Origin: Paenibacillus alvei
Lineage (GTDB): Bacteria; Bacillota; Bacilli; Paenibacillales; NBRC-103111
Length of the DNA: 44,391 nucleotides
NCBI GenBank assembly: GCA_945881905.1
Contig: CAMCVV010000017.1
Span: forward strand, 1-44,391
Reading direction: 5' to 3'
Positions 25,401 through 34,985 of this stretch are shown here, in pieces. Below the pieces are notes generated by a model that worked only from the letters and a program-made list of their open reading frames with translations, ran no database searches and was not told the DNA's origin. A program made the translations under genes and the position numbers. How positions within the stretch are numbered: the first letter of the stretch is position 1; every line of letters starts with the position of its first letter.

Positions 25401-26995
25401 ATATCTATTCTATTGAAGATCTAGCCGAGCTTATACATGATTTAAAGAATGCAAACCCACGTGCAAGAATCAGTGTTAAGCTTGTGTCTGAAGTAGGTGT
25501 AGGTACGATTGCTGCAGGTGTAGCAAAAGGTAAAGCAGACGTCGTATTGATCAGTGGATACGAAGGTGGAACAGGAGCTTCCCCACAAACGAGTATTCGC
25601 CATGCAGGCTTGCCGTGGGAACTTGGGCTTGCAGAAACACATCAAACGCTGTTACTCAATAATTTGAGAAGTCGTATTACAGTTGAAACCGACGGGAAAT
25701 TAATGACTGGGCGAGATGTTGTTATCGCTGCGATGTTAGGTGCTGAAGAGTTTGGTTTCGCAACGACTCCTTTAATTGCACTCGGTTGTATTATGATGCG
25801 TGTGTGTCATTTGGATACATGTCCAGTTGGAGTTGCAACTCAAAACCCGGAGCTACGCAAAAAATTCACAGGTGATCCGCAAGACGTAGTTAATTTCATG
25901 CGTTTTGTTGCACAAGATGTGCGTGAAGTCATGGCACAACTCGGATTTAAGACGATCGAAGATATGGTAGGCAGAACAGACGCATTAGAACCTAATCGAG
26001 CGATCAAGCATTGGAAAGCAAAGGGAATAGATCTAAGTCCATTGTTGTATCGTCCCGATGTCGGAAGTGAAGTTGGAAGGTTCTGTCAAACCAAGCAAGA
26101 TCATGGCTTAGAGCGTTCATTAGATATGACACAATTATTGGACATATGCCGACCAGCAATTGAGAATAAAGTCCATGTATCTGCTATACTACCGATTCAT
26201 AATGTAAATCGAGTTGTAGGAACAATCGTCGGCAGTGAAATCACAAAGCGATATGGAGCAGAAGGATTACCACATGATACCATTCGACTTCACTTTACGG
26301 GTTCAGCAGGCCAAAGTTTTGGAGCATTCTTACCTAGAGGGATTACGCTTTCTCTAGAAGGAGATGCGAACGACTATGTGGGTAAAGGCTTATCAGGCGG
26401 TAAAATCGCGATATATCCCTCCAACGCAGCAACATTTATTGCTGAAGAGCAAGTCATCATTGGCAATACAGCTTTATATGGAGCTACAGGTGGCGAAGCG
26501 TATATTCGCGGAAGAGCAGGCGAGCGATTCTCTGTAAGAAATAGCGGAGCACGCGCTGTTGTCGAAGGTGTTGGTGACCATGGATGTGAATATATGACAG
26601 GTGGTCGAGTCGTTGTCCTAGGGAAAACAGGGCGGAACTTTGCTGCAGGAATGTCAGGTGGTATCGCCTACGTGTTTGATGAAGATGGTGATTTCCATCA
26701 TCATGTGAATAAAGAAATGGTTCTGCTTGAACAGTTGGAAGAAGCTTATGAAATGAATGAATTGAAAGAAATGATTCAACACCATGCTACATTTACGGAA
26801 AGTACTGTTGCACATCGTGTGTTAAATCAATGGGATATGTACCTATGGAAGTTTGTGAAAGTAATCCCGATCGATTATAAGCGAATGTTCGATGCGATCG
26901 AAAAGGTTAAACGCTCTGGTCTATCTCAGCAAGAAGCAATCATGGTTGCATTTGAAGCGAATATGAAAGATATTTCACGCGTCGGAGGCAATTAA
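22403..26995 (+). CDS. gltB: glutamate synthase (NADPH) large subunit
   Basis: GltB (named GltA in B. subtilis) makes glutamate from glutamine and 2-oxoglutarate. The 1530-residue protein is full length. Residues 1-21 are a propeptide removed to expose Cys22 (HDACGIGF), the nucleophile of the class II glutaminase domain (to about 430; [11 protein letters not shown]). A central linker domain, an FMN-binding synthase barrel (about 830-1200; [22 protein letters not shown]) and a C-terminal GXGXG beta-helix follow. The 3Fe-4S cluster ligands are Cys1129, Cys1135 and Cys1140 ([12 protein letters not shown]). ATG follows AAAGGAAA. gltD follows after 32 bases as an operon. No gltC regulator is adjacent. 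Confidence 0.98.
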   Translation: MLRNGLPLRQGLYSPSHEHDACGIGFVANIKGVKSHDIVQKALRVLCNLDHRGGQGCEINTGDGAGILMQLPHIYFQEECIKQSIELPPSGQYGVGMTFLPRDEKARIACEQLIETTIQSEGLQFLGWRTVPSDHSTLGDSAKSTEPFVRQVFIGHKGEYSINLDFERKLYIIRKLIENAVRTQFDQIPCYFSSFSSRTIVYKGMLTPEQVDTYYVELKDERVVSALALVHSRFSTNTFPSWERAHPYRYLIHNGEINTLRGNVNWMHARQAMFESELYGKDMQRILPIIDNEGSDSQIFDNTLEFLMLSGRSLPHAAMMMIPEPWSKHETMDAEKKAFYEYHSCLMEPWDGPAAIAFTDGHLIGAVLDRNGLRPSRYYVTKDDMIVLASEVGVLDIAPENILFKERLTPGRMLLVDTIEGRIVSDDEIKQRIISEKPYQQWLDQHLISLEDLPDAQTLPESDHRTLLQRQQSFGYTFEQIRKIIEPMAKIAVDPIGSMGNDSPLAVLSDRPQLLYSYFKQLFAQVTNPPIDANFEELVTSQVTTIGPERNLIHPVAESCRQIRLKTPFLSNEQLAKLKYNQREGFKTITLSMVFRATDGTEGLEKALEELFASADVAINSGVTLLILSDRGINEKYAAIPALLAVSGLHHHLIRAGTRTKVSLLVESGEPREVHHFALLLGYGASAINPYLVFETIEDMVLTNILQQKSVPDACYNYIKAVTKGVVKVLAKMGISTIQSYRGAQIFEAVGLSQALIDRYFTWTYTPIDGIGLDVITKEALTRHERAFSKQVGLDHILDTGGELQWRKDGEEHLYTPETIHALQTAVRTNNYQMFKSFVKLIHKEEEKHVTLRGLLSFKPNVHAISIDEVESIESIIKRFKTGAMSFGSISSEAHEALAIAMNRIGGKSNTGEGGENSARFIADANGDSRRSAIKQVASGRFGVTSHYLVNADEIQIKMAQGAKPGEGGQLPGAKVYPWIAEVRGVTPGVGLISPPPHHDIYSIEDLAELIHDLKNANPRARISVKLVSEVGVGTIAAGVAKGKADVVLISGYEGGTGASPQTSIRHAGLPWELGLAETHQTLLLNNLRSRITVETDGKLMTGRDVVIAAMLGAEEFGFATTPLIALGCIMMRVCHLDTCPVGVATQNPELRKKFTGDPQDVVNFMRFVAQDVREVMAQLGFKTIEDMVGRTDALEPNRAIKHWKAKGIDLSPLLYRPDVGSEVGRFCQTKQDHGLERSLDMTQLLDICRPAIENKVHVSAILPIHNVNRVVGTIVGSEITKRYGAEGLPHDTIRLHFTGSAGQSFGAFLPRGITLSLEGDANDYVGKGLSGGKIAIYPSNAATFIAEEQVIIGNTALYGATGGEAYIRGRAGERFSVRNSGARAVVEGVGDHGCEYMTGGRVVVLGKTGRNFAAGMSGGIAYVFDEDGDFHHHVNKEMVLLEQLEEAYEMNELKEMIQHHATFTESTVAHRVLNQWDMYLWKFVKVIPIDYKRMFDAIEKVKRSGLSQQEAIMVAFEANMKDISRVGGN

Positions 26996-27027
26996 CTATA
27001 GTACATCTTACCAACGGAGGTAGTGGT

Positions 27028-28512
27028 ATGGGAAAACCAACAGGTTTTATCGAATTTAGACGTGAAGTGGCATCCGAAGCCACTCCAAGTATACGTATCG
27101 GGCATTGGAAAGAATTCATAACACCTTTATCAGAAAATCAACTACAAAACCAAGGTGCGAGATGCATGGACTGTGGCATTCCATTTTGTCACACAGGGAA
27201 ACTGATCAATGGGATGGCTGCAGGGTGTCCAGTGAATAACTTGATCCCCGAATTTAACGATTTGGTATACCGTGGTCACTGGAAAGAAGCATTAGATCGC
27301 TTACACAAAACGAATAACTTCCCTGAATTCACTGGTCGAGTGTGTCCTGCACCATGTGAAGGTTCTTGTACAGTCGGACTCAATGACTCACCTGTAACCA
27401 TCAAAAGCATTGAGAAAGCGATTATTGACAAAGGCTTCGCAGAAGGATGGGTTATACCGGAACCACCTCAAGTACGTACTGGAAAAAAAGTAGCTGTCAT
27501 CGGTTCTGGTCCATCGGGATTAGCTTGTGCTGCACAATTGAACAAAGCAGGTCATTGGGTAACTGTATTTGAAAGAGCTGATCGTATCGGTGGACTTCTG
27601 ATGTATGGGATTCCTAACATGAAACTAGACAAACATTATGTGGAACGACGTGTAGCTCTCCTTAAAGCAGAAGGGATTACATTTGTGACTAATGCTCATG
27701 TAGGCGTTAATTATCCGATAGAAAAGATTCAAGAAGAGTTTGATGCGATTGTGTTATGTGGGGGTTCCACACTTGCACGAGATTTATCTATTCCAGGTCG
27801 CGAATATAAGGGTATCCATTTGGCAATGGAGTTCCTGGGTAAGAATACCAAAAGTTTGTTAGATTCAGAACATGAAAACAATCAATACATTTCAGCTAAA
27901 GGAAAAGATGTTATCGTCATCGGTGGAGGAGACACAGGCACAGATTGTGTGGGCACTTCGCTTCGCCATAAATGCAAGAGTGTTACACAATTCGAAATCA
28001 TGCCTAAAGCGCCTAATGAAAGAGCTCAAAACAATCCTTGGCCTGAATGGCCTAAAGTGTATAAAATGGATTATGGCCAAGAGGAAGCGCACGCACTTCA
28101 AGGAGAAGACCCCAGAGAATACTTGATTTCTACCCAAAAATTCGTCGGTGATGAACAAGGGGAATTGAAAGAAATTCATACAGTACGTATAGAGTGGAAG
28201 AAAGATGAACAAGGAAGATTCGGCCCTGTTGAAATTGCAGGTAGTGAAAAAGTATACCCTGCTCAACTCGTGCTGATCGCAATGGGGTTCTTAGGACCTG
28301 AGAAGTCTGTTATTGATCAATTAGGTGTAGAGAAAGATGAGCGTTCTAATGCAAAAGCCGTATATGGAAAGTATACAACGAATGTCGCGGGTATTTTTGC
28401 TGCAGGTGATATGCGCAGAGGTCAAAGTTTAGTGGTATGGGCGATTAATGAAGGTAGAGAAGCGGCACGAGAAGTCGATAAGTATTTGATGGGCACAAGT
28501 AATTTGCCATAA
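27028..28512 (+). CDS. gltD: glutamate synthase (NADPH) small subunit
   Basis: GltD carries electrons from NADPH through FAD and two 4Fe-4S clusters to GltB. The 494-residue protein has the N-terminal cysteine-rich cluster domain ([31 protein letters not shown]; about 47-115), an FAD Rossmann motif [11 protein letters not shown] (about 155-165) and an NADPH Rossmann motif [11 protein letters not shown] (about 295-305), then the C-terminal FAD-contact [16 protein letters not shown]. Length is usual for the family. ATG follows GGAGG. It ends the gltBD operon before a strong terminator. Confidence 0.98.
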   Translation: MGKPTGFIEFRREVASEATPSIRIGHWKEFITPLSENQLQNQGARCMDCGIPFCHTGKLINGMAAGCPVNNLIPEFNDLVYRGHWKEALDRLHKTNNFPEFTGRVCPAPCEGSCTVGLNDSPVTIKSIEKAIIDKGFAEGWVIPEPPQVRTGKKVAVIGSGPSGLACAAQLNKAGHWVTVFERADRIGGLLMYGIPNMKLDKHYVERRVALLKAEGITFVTNAHVGVNYPIEKIQEEFDAIVLCGGSTLARDLSIPGREYKGIHLAMEFLGKNTKSLLDSEHENNQYISAKGKDVIVIGGGDTGTDCVGTSLRHKCKSVTQFEIMPKAPNERAQNNPWPEWPKVYKMDYGQEEAHALQGEDPREYLISTQKFVGDEQGELKEIHTVRIEWKKDEQGRFGPVEIAGSEKVYPAQLVLIAMGFLGPEKSVIDQLGVEKDERSNAKAVYGKYTTNVAGIFAAGDMRRGQSLVVWAINEGREAAREVDKYLMGTSNLP

Positions 28513-28550
28513 TGCGTCGTATTTGCAATCATCACACATACATGACATGG

Positions 28551-28579
28551 AGACTAACATCATATGTTAGTCTTTTTTT
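28551..28579 (+). terminator. rho-independent terminator of gltBD
   Basis: AGACTAACAT (28551-28560) and ATGTTAGTCT (28564-28573) form a perfect ten-pair stem with loop CAT, followed by seven T. It touches the stop of the convergent HAD gene. The minus-strand side has no T run. Confidence 0.93.
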
Positions 28580-29315
28580 ATTTGATGTGGTAATGAGAAT
28601 GAATAGTAGAAGGAACTTCCACTAATGAGCTAATCTGATAATAGCCATTCACAGGTGTGATGTCGATCGTTGCATGGTTATAAGACCATTCTTGTTCAGT
28701 TGGAATATAAATACAATGGATACCTGAATGAATCGCAGGAAGAATGTCTGTCTTTAAGGAATTACCAATCATCCATGTAGCATCACGTTCGAACTTCTGA
28801 TGAAGGATCAGATGGTTCATGTAATCTATATTTTTATAAGCAGTAACGAAAATACGGTCTTGAAAATAAGGGGATAATCCTGCGAGATGAAGTCTTCTGA
28901 GTTGATTTGCGTAATCACCGCCCGAATATAGACACAATTGACATCCCGATGCTTGGAGTCGAGATAACGTTTCGATCATATGGGGATAAGGCTCAGGACG
29001 GAAATCATATACGGAATAACCCAGTTGAAGCAACTGCTGTTGTTCCGTAGGTAAGCTCAATCGAGTGAAATAACGAATAAAAAACAAATAAGTTTCCACG
29101 AATGACAGAGGAAACCGCTCAGCTTTGAATCCATACAATTCAATACCATCGATGTCAATCTCATGTTGTTTGCCAATAATTTCATCATGTGTAAGTGGAT
29201 AATCTCTGAACCAATCCAACATTAGCACACAAAACTGTTGAATAACCATCTTATAGTATTTGTTGCAATGAATTAAAGTATCATCAAGATCAAAAAGAAT
29301 AGTTGTATTTTTCAT
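28578..29315 (-). CDS. HAD-superfamily hydrolase
   Basis: The 245-residue protein has the HAD phosphatase motifs: nucleophile loop FDLDDTLIH at about 8-16, threonine/serine loop LYSGG at about 128-132, and the acidic GNSLKTDILPA at about 179-189. A helical cap sits between motifs I and II. Substrate is unknown; such enzymes hydrolyse small phosphomonoesters. ATG 29315 is only one base after the bactofilin stop and has no clear Shine-Dalgarno, so translation is probably coupled to the bactofilin. An upstream in-frame start at 29375 would overlap the bactofilin by 59 bases and adds a tail not typical of the family. It is the last gene of the second M23-bactofilin operon. Confidence 0.87.
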   Translation of the reverse strand: MKNTTILFDLDDTLIHCNKYYKMVIQQFCVLMLDWFRDYPLTHDEIIGKQHEIDIDGIELYGFKAERFPLSFVETYLFFIRYFTRLSLPTEQQQLLQLGYSVYDFRPEPYPHMIETLSRLQASGCQLCLYSGGDYANQLRRLHLAGLSPYFQDRIFVTAYKNIDYMNHLILHQKFERDATWMIGNSLKTDILPAIHSGIHCIYIPTEQEWSYNHATIDITPVNGYYQISSLVEVPSTIHSHYHIK

Positions 29316-29316
29316 A

Positions 29317-29763
29317 TTATGCTTTTTTTTGAGGATACGTTGCACTAATGGATTGTCGATGAGTAGGAGGCTCATTAGAAGTAGGAGCTATGAAGGAATT
29401 ATCCTGGGAAGGTACAGCATTATGCTGCTTACTCTCTCCAAGGAATATCCCGCCTTCTTCTATAACTATGGTAGCATAGTAGAGATTTCCGATTAATTTT
29501 CCTTTTGAAGTAATCGTCAACTTCCCTTTAGCGTTCGCCTCGCCTGTTAAAACTCCTGCTATAGTAATATCATTTGCTGAAACATTCGATTTCACGATAC
29601 CTTTCTCACCGATGGTGACATCTCCAACACAATCTATAGTTCCATTGATAGTTCCTTCAATACGAATACTAGCTTCGGATCTTGTAGTTCCTTCTAAAAT
29701 AGTTCCTTCGCCGATTACTGTGTCTGTTGATTTAGGGTCGATTTTCTTTTTCCTTCCGAACAT
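29317..29763 (-). CDS. bactofilin (polymer-forming cytoskeletal protein), copy 2
   Basis: The 148-residue protein has a basic start (MFGRKKK), a beta-helix core of about 18-112 (IRIEGTINGTIDCVGDVTIG, KSNVSANDITIAG, GKLTITSKGKLIGNL; each cut short here) and a polar, proline-rich tail. Core turns such as IRIEG, SN(I/V)SA(Q/N)D and IVI(H/E)EGGIF are shared with copy 1 at 20515-20958, which supports gene duplication. Its ATG shares one base with the stop of the M23 gene (TGATG), a strong sign of translational coupling. Known bactofilin-M23 partnerships (for example CcmA-Csd in Helicobacter) guide the role: organising the peptidase at the membrane. Confidence 0.93.
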   Translation of the reverse strand: MFGRKKKIDPKSTDTVIGEGTILEGTTRSEASIRIEGTINGTIDCVGDVTIGEKGIVKSNVSANDITIAGVLTGEANAKGKLTITSKGKLIGNLYYATIVIEEGGIFLGESKQHNAVPSQDNSFIAPTSNEPPTHRQSISATYPQKKA

Positions 29764-30773
29764 CAGTTGGCTTCCTCCCTTGAAGTCTTTAAGTAGGGTA
29801 CTGGATTAAGACTTACACCGTTTTTTATAACTTGATAATGTAGATGCGGACCTGTGCTGCGTCCTGTTGATCCTAGACGTCCGATAACTTGTCCTTTGGT
29901 AACACGTTCACCAATCTTAACTTGAATTCGACTAAGATGCATATACCATGTTCTCATCCCTTTGGAGTGTTCTATAAGGATATTACGGCCATGCGTCGAA
30001 TCAGATCCAGTATTAACTACGAATCCATCTGCTCCAGCGTATATCGGATCATTGATATCGCCCGTGATATCAATTCCGTCATGGAAACTAGCTCTTCCCG
30101 TAAAGGGGTCTTTACGATATCCAAATCCTGAACTGACATCTCTTGAATCCGTAGGCCAAATGGTAGGTGTAACTTTTATTATTCGCAGTTTTTCTTCAGC
30201 TTCTTCGATAGTACCGTTTATATTTTCGTTCAATGCTTCAAGTTGTTCAGATAGTGAAAGCATGAGGACTTCTGTTTCATCACCTAACTTCAAAATCTCT
30301 TCGGGTGTAGCTGGAACGGATTCACCCCCAAGAGCTTGAACATCAGGTGATGAAATAGAAATGTCTGTGGTACTCGTAAGCAACTTGGAAACGTCTTTGG
30401 ATTCATTCGATTGTACAATGGATTTCATATATTCTTCAAGCTTCGTCATTTCTTCGATACGTATCTTCATGAGTTGAGCTTGATCGGATAGTAAGATTAC
30501 TTCGTTTTGCAATTGGTCAATCATCTCTGTTTTGTTGTAAGTCACTTCATGCAGTTCTCTAGACACAAGTTCGAGATCATTTATTGTATTTACAAGTTTG
30601 AGTTGCGTCTTCGTGTGAAATAAAGATAAGGTACACGTATATATGAAGATGCCTAGCACACAAATACCTAACGAATAAATAATAAAGTTCGCTAAGCGAA
30701 ATTTAGTAATCGTGGAATTAGCTTCTGGTATAATCATAATCGTTAGTTTTCGTGGTTTCCATTTTAGCTTCAT
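29763..30773 (-). CDS. membrane-anchored M23 (LytM-type) peptidase, copy 2
   Basis: The 336-residue protein has a basic cytosolic start (MKLKWKPRK), one membrane helix (about 28-50), a coiled coil (about 55-125), a linker with a second short helix (about 155-200) and an M23 domain (about 208-325). Zinc and catalytic residues are intact: His231-x3-Asp235, His279, His310 and His312 (HLHYQ). It shares the layout and GFGYRKDP, GSTGRSTG segments with copy 1. ATG 30773 follows AAAGGAGAG; the frame is open to 30905 but that stretch contains a likely promoter. It is the first gene of an operon with bactofilin and HAD hydrolase. Confidence 0.93.
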   Translation of the reverse strand: MKLKWKPRKLTIMIIPEANSTITKFRLANFIIYSLGICVLGIFIYTCTLSLFHTKTQLKLVNTINDLELVSRELHEVTYNKTEMIDQLQNEVILLSDQAQLMKIRIEEMTKLEEYMKSIVQSNESKDVSKLLTSTTDISISSPDVQALGGESVPATPEEILKLGDETEVLMLSLSEQLEALNENINGTIEEAEEKLRIIKVTPTIWPTDSRDVSSGFGYRKDPFTGRASFHDGIDITGDINDPIYAGADGFVVNTGSDSTHGRNILIEHSKGMRTWYMHLSRIQVKIGERVTKGQVIGRLGSTGRSTGPHLHYQVIKNGVSLNPVPYLKTSREEAN

Positions 30774-30854
30774 GATACTCTCCTTTTGTTCAAGGTACTT
30801 TAACAAGTTAGAAGTAGGAGTAATATAATTCGACACGATCAGATGAAATCCTTC

Positions 30855-30882
30855 TTTATAAAGCAAAAAATATCCTATACAA
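30855..30882 (-). promoter_or_regulatory. candidate promoter of M23 copy 2 operon
   Basis: On the minus strand TTGTAT (30882-30877), 16 bases, TATAAA (30860-30855). The predicted leader is about 75 bases to ATG 30773. Confidence 0.4.
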
Positions 30883-30946
30883 TCCAGGGTCGGATATAGC
30901 ATCAAAAAAAGAATATAAATCTATAAAACAAGAACTCAAAAAAATA

Positions 30947-30975
30947 TTGCTAACGTGATATATTTATGGTATAAA
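30947..30975 (+). promoter_or_regulatory. candidate sigma-A promoter of the actin-like gene
   Basis: TTGCTA (30947-30952), 17 bases, TATAAA (30970-30975). The leader of about 80 bases is nearly pure AT. Confidence 0.5.
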
Positions 30976-31061
30976 TGTAATAAATAGTATTATATTTATA
31001 ATTTTTATCTTTTTTATTATATTTTATAATATTTACCATCTGCGAAAGGGGATACTTTGAA

Positions 31062-32165
31062 ATGAGAGTTGTGGGTATTGATATTGGTAATGAAAGTGTA
31101 AAGCTAGTTGAGGATTTTGGTAGTAATTCTTCGAGTTATGGTCCACTGGTTGTTCCGAATGTGATTGCAAAAGTATATGGGCGTCAGGTACTTCAAGAAG
31201 AAGAATCTGCACTTAGTGCATTGGATGTAATTATCAACAGCTCGTCACTAGAACTTAATAATCAACGTTACTTTGTCGGACAACTTGCTATTGAACACGA
31301 AGATAGTCTTGAAATTGAAGATACAGATAACAAAGCACTCTCTGAACAATCATTGATTGTAGCGCTTACTGCTCTAGCATATCATGGCATCATGAGTTCT
31401 ACGAAAGATAACTTAACGAATAATCAGGACGAAGTTGTTGAATATTACCTCGGTACGGGATTACCTGTTAGAACTTTCGAAAAATACCACGAAAAATTTG
31501 AGCAGAGACTTCTAGGTGACCACGAAGTGACTTTCGTAACGACTCCGAAACTAAAGAACCGATCAATCACTGTCATTATCCGCAAAGTAGTGGTAGCAAT
31601 CGAAGGTGCAGCGGCACTGTATCACTTAGCAACGGATGATAACCTTAAGATCAATGACGAAACGCTAGCAAATAGTATTGTAGGTGTGTGTGATATTGGT
31701 TCAGTAACTACTGATTTACCTGTGATCAATAAGCTAAACATAGATAACCAATTTAGTTCAGGTGAACAAATCGGAATTTCGACATATCTCGATATGATCA
31801 TTGATGAAGTCGAAGACTTATACGGCTATAGATTCCCAAGCAGGGCAAAACTTTCACTTCGCATCAAAAATGGAGATTACACGATTCAAATGATAGGTGA
31901 AGGCCAAAAGAATATAAAACCCATTGTCGATGTGTTTTTTAATAGAGCTGCGGTAAGAATAACAGACATGATCAAAAAACGATGGAAAAAAGCACCTGAT
32001 GTGCAATGCTTTTACGTGTTAGGTGGCGGTGCCATTGCATTGAAACCTTATATCTTGGAATCAGCTGGCCCAATGAAAGTGAGATTTATTGCAGACAGCG
32101 AGCTAGCTAATATGTATGGATATCTGAAATTGGCTAGAATGAGATTCAATCCATCTCGATTTTAA
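31062..32165 (+). CDS. ParM/StbA-like actin homologue
   Basis: The 367-residue protein has the actin/Hsp70 ATPase layout: phosphate-1 loop GIDIGNESVKLV (5-16), phosphate-2 loop VCDIGSVTTDLP (about 213-224), and the adenosine loop VLGGGAIALKPYI (about 325-337). Its N-terminal domain fits the actin-like family that includes plasmid ParM/Alp proteins. Those segregate plasmids together with a ParR adaptor and a centromere; no parR gene and no iteron array is visible here, so a different, chromosomal role is likely. ATG follows AAAGGGG. It has its own promoter and terminator and is divergent from the M23-bactofilin operon. Function beyond filament formation is not known. Confidence 0.82.
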   Translation: MRVVGIDIGNESVKLVEDFGSNSSSYGPLVVPNVIAKVYGRQVLQEEESALSALDVIINSSSLELNNQRYFVGQLAIEHEDSLEIEDTDNKALSEQSLIVALTALAYHGIMSSTKDNLTNNQDEVVEYYLGTGLPVRTFEKYHEKFEQRLLGDHEVTFVTTPKLKNRSITVIIRKVVVAIEGAAALYHLATDDNLKINDETLANSIVGVCDIGSVTTDLPVINKLNIDNQFSSGEQIGISTYLDMIIDEVEDLYGYRFPSRAKLSLRIKNGDYTIQMIGEGQKNIKPIVDVFFNRAAVRITDMIKKRWKKAPDVQCFYVLGGGAIALKPYILESAGPMKVRFIADSELANMYGYLKLARMRFNPSRF

Positions 32166-32194
32166 TACCATACTTGTCGGTTATGAATGCATAA

Positions 32195-32222
32195 AACATC
32201 TTGTGAAAATCAAGGTGTTTTT
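32195..32222 (+). terminator. rho-independent terminator of the actin-like gene
   Basis: AACATCTTG (32195-32203) pairs with CAAGGTGTT (32211-32219), one wobble, loop TGAAAAT, then TTTTT. It overlaps the stop of the convergent germination gene. Confidence 0.85.
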
Positions 32223-33559
32223 GTTTGTGTGGAGATTAATGTAGACGTACGCATTTCATAATACGTACTTAAGACGATCATGAATGCGGATAGTACATAT
32301 CCTGATGCACAGAGGTTAGCTACGAGCGGAAAGCTTTCGCTATAATACCATCCTGTGAACACAAGCAAGATGCTCAATACGATCAAACCCATCGTCGACT
32401 GCTTCCATGTCCGATGATGTGCTATAGGAGTGTTCTTAACTGAATGAGCACTCGCTTCGGAGAAGGTACCTTTGTGCTTATTGCGATACACGAGTATTGC
32501 TATACACATGAGTGTGAGGAGAAGAGGTTGATAGCTCAACACGAAAGCCGGCATGGCAAAACTAATGAAGGAAATTAACGCTGCGCTATTTTCAAAGCTG
32601 TAATACGTAAATACAGTTAGAAACAATGCGAGAGGCTTGTTCAGGCGTATGGTTTGTTTGGTTTTGATGATGTTACTTAATCCATACAGTAATGCTAAAT
32701 AGGACAAAATGATTTTCACGATGATCGTCGGGAGCCATATGGAAAATAACACGAGATCAACGCGGTCTAAAAATTCTGTAATTTGTATCATTCGAATGAG
32801 GGAATACACTGTGTAGAGCAGATGACTTGGAATTTCGGGTCCGAAGACGACGATTTCTAGGATAGTGATTATCATCAAGAGAAACACACCTAATGCTACT
32901 CCATATCTCATCGCTGCGCGGAATTGAACGTGATTGTGGAGGGTATGTAGGAAAGCACCTAGAATAAAAACATCACTTGCGGAACCCAAAGACAAAGCAT
33001 TGCTGATCAGGGATTGTAGAGGCGGCTGAACCATGACAGGGGTAAGGAGTCGTGGGTCAATCTCTCGGTACAAGAAGAGTGGCATACATAACAAAGTAAG
33101 TGTAAAAATCGGATAAAATAGATCATTAACCCGCGCAACCACTTCTATATTGCTTTGGCCATAAAACATGAGTAACAAACAAATCATCAGAATGATGATT
33201 TCTAATGGTGTTTCCTCAAGTAAGATCACCGAGGTGAAGATTCCAAGAGAGTATACATCTTTCATGACGATGAAGAGGAAATGAATGATGATGACGATAT
33301 TGAGGATAGTTCCAATGCCATGTCCTAACAACCGGATGGTAATTTCAAATAAATTCTGATTTGGAAACACGCGATTCAGGTAAACAAAAAATGAAGCAAT
33401 AACGAAACCATATAGCAAAGGGCACAGATAAGCTAACCAGGCATCGCCTTCGCTAACACGAATATGTATGTTATATAAACTTAGGATTCCTCCACTTGTT
33501 ATCATGGAACTTGTAAGCCAAGCGAGTTGACGATGATTAATGTTGTGCTGATCGTTCAT
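32210..33559 (-). CDS. spore germination receptor subunit B (GerAB/GerBB-type permease)
   Basis: The 449-residue protein is the APC-superfamily subunit of a Ger germinant receptor, located in the inner spore membrane and thought to bind the nutrient. The N-terminus ISHRQLAW-like segment (NHRQLAWLTSSMI) and about ten membrane helices match GerB proteins. A further pair of C-terminal helices extends it beyond the usual 365 residues, and a polar insert of about 35 residues (near 373-408) precedes them. ATG 33559 follows GGAGG; the longer frame to 33643 has no support. Last gene of the operon. The germinant cannot be inferred. Confidence 0.9.
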   Translation of the reverse strand: MNDQHNINHRQLAWLTSSMITSGGILSLYNIHIRVSEGDAWLAYLCPLLYGFVIASFFVYLNRVFPNQNLFEITIRLLGHGIGTILNIVIIIHFLFIVMKDVYSLGIFTSVILLEETPLEIIILMICLLLMFYGQSNIEVVARVNDLFYPIFTLTLLCMPLFLYREIDPRLLTPVMVQPPLQSLISNALSLGSASDVFILGAFLHTLHNHVQFRAAMRYGVALGVFLLMIITILEIVVFGPEIPSHLLYTVYSLIRMIQITEFLDRVDLVLFSIWLPTIIVKIILSYLALLYGLSNIIKTKQTIRLNKPLALFLTVFTYYSFENSAALISFISFAMPAFVLSYQPLLLTLMCIAILVYRNKHKGTFSEASAHSVKNTPIAHHRTWKQSTMGLIVLSILLVFTGWYYSESFPLVANLCASGYVLSAFMIVLSTYYEMRTSTLISTQTKTP

Positions 33560-33591
33560 GGAAGACCTCCGAAATCTAATGGAAATGGGAT

Positions 33592-33825
33592 TTAAAGCCC
33601 GATAATTCGTAAGACCCAAGGCGATATGACATGTGAGAACCATGTCACTGGCGAAAGGAAGCTAAAGGATGATCTAGGTACAAACAATAGAGTGACGGAG
33701 ATGCCGAGTAAGACTACATAACTCACTATGGTAATTCTGCTATAGTGCTTGAATTGCGGATAATCGATGATCAAGCTGATCACACATAGCAAGAGAAAGC
33801 ACATTACAAAAAATGAACTCGTCAT
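33592..33825 (-). CDS. small two-helix membrane protein, Ger D-type subunit
   Basis: The 77-residue protein has two hydrophobic helices (about 3-20 and 32-50) and a hydrophobic C-terminal segment. It overlaps the C-subunit gene by four bases (ATGA) and precedes the B-subunit gene by 32 bases, so it is clearly part of the operon. Small two-helix D proteins of about 75 residues accompany several Bacillus germinant receptors and modulate receptor response; size and topology fit that group. Sequence recognition alone would not prove it. Confidence 0.75.
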   Translation of the reverse strand: MTSSFFVMCFLLLCVISLIIDYPQFKHYSRITIVSYVVLLGISVTLLFVPRSSFSFLSPVTWFSHVISPWVLRIIGL

Positions 33826-34985
33826 GGACTCTCCTTCGTGATGTCTTGGTCAATTAAACCTGTATCAAGTATTCGCGCATCGACATGTACCGTAATGATG
33901 GTTTTTGGGAATATTTCGTTCCATGTGGATTCGTAATGTTGTTTCCAATCCGCAGGAAATTTGCGCCATACCGCAAGTCCTAGCTGTACGGAGTCTGTTC
34001 CTTTTTGCTGCATTTGCTGGATCGCAGCTGTGATTTGGCGATTAATTCCGTCAGCAAGCTGTTGTTCTAGATCGTAGATTCGTTGTGTGTGGAATTCATC
34101 ATCAGTAGAAGAATCTTCTCTTAGTTTTGCATGTACATTAACCAACACGTGAAAGGAAAGTTGACCTGATTGTGATGACGGAGTGATCTGAATGTGTCCA
34201 GATTGTACGTAAAAGCTGAGAAGTTTATGTGTATCATCAGAGAAAGACATTTCATAGGAACGGGGTTTTTTCAACAACCATAATAAGCCGTGTGCTTCAT
34301 CGTCTCGGAACACATCGACCATCTTACCTTTGTGGAACTGAGCATAACCACCAACGCTGACTTCTTCGGAAGTATCATTACCGATTGTGGTTTGCTTCTT
34401 AAGCAAAAAGGGTATGATCGGATCACTGTCGTAACTTAATTGGATACCTACTTGTCTAATGTCTACTGAAAATACATCCATCGCACGCACAAGTTCTCTG
34501 GAAGCTTCGGAAGGAAACCGTTCTAATTTCGGGCTTGCTTGTAAGAAATCTGCGCCCGTGCCTTCGCTGATAACTAACAAAGTGCTCAATCGGTTTTCAT
34601 ACCATCTCGGGATATGATCAAAAATAAAGTCAATGCCCTCTCTAGCCAATTGTTCACCGATCACGATGATTCTTCGATGAGTGAGGGACATGTGACGGGC
34701 CATTTTTTTTTGCAATTTAAATGTAGCTTCAGTAATTGTAGGAGCAGATTCTGAATCCAAATAATAGGCTTTGCCATCTGAGGACCCTCCTTTGGTAGAA
34801 CCTGCTAATTGACGCGCTAAAGGGATTAAGACGGTTACACGATAAGTACCGTCCTCCTCGATGTCAATCGCGCTTGTAAGCACTATTGCTACATCATTTA
34901 TTTCTTTACGATCCCAACAACCACTTAGGAATACAGGCAATAACAGAAGTATAGTAACGAGAATGATATTACGAAGGTGGTTCAT
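33822..34985 (-). CDS. spore germination receptor subunit C (GerAC-type lipoprotein)
   Basis: The 387-residue product is the lipoprotein subunit of the Ger receptor. It has a signal peptide with lipobox LSGC (Cys about 22), followed directly by WDRKEINDVAIV, the family's standard mature start. The rest (about 40-370) shows the three-domain GerC pattern, including HMSLTHRRIIVIGEQLA and WRKFPADWKQHYESTWNEIFP (quoted in part). I use ATG 34985, which gives a normal signal length but has a weak ribosome binding site and overlaps the A gene by 17 bases. ATG 35030 has a strong AAGGAGG and would add 15 residues; it remains possible. Confidence 0.92.
   Translation of the reverse strand: MNHLRNIILVTILLLLPVFLSGCWDRKEINDVAIVLTSAIDIEEDGTYRVTVLIPLARQLAGSTKGGSSDGKAYYLDSESAPTITEATFKLQKKMARHMSLTHRRIIVIGEQLAREGIDFIFDHIPRWYENRLSTLLVISEGTGADFLQASPKLERFPSEASRELVRAMDVFSVDIRQVGIQLSYDSDPIIPFLLKKQTTIGNDTSEEVSVGGYAQFHKGKMVDVFRDDEAHGLLWLLKKPRSYEMSFSDDTHKLLSFYVQSGHIQITPSSQSGQLSFHVLVNVHAKLREDSSTDDEFHTQRIYDLEQQLADGINRQITAAIQQMQQKGTDSVQLGLAVWRKFPADWKQHYESTWNEIFPKTIITVHVDARILDTGLIDQDITKESP

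Noticed and set aside
27892-28266. 124-codon open frame antisense to gltD
   Set aside because: Lies wholly within the strongly conserved gltD gene and shows no recognisable domain.
30774-30905. Longer N-terminus of M23 copy 2
   Set aside because: The region holds a TTGTAT-N16-TATAAA promoter candidate, and ATG 30773 has a strong AAAGGAGAG; the shorter form also matches copy 1.
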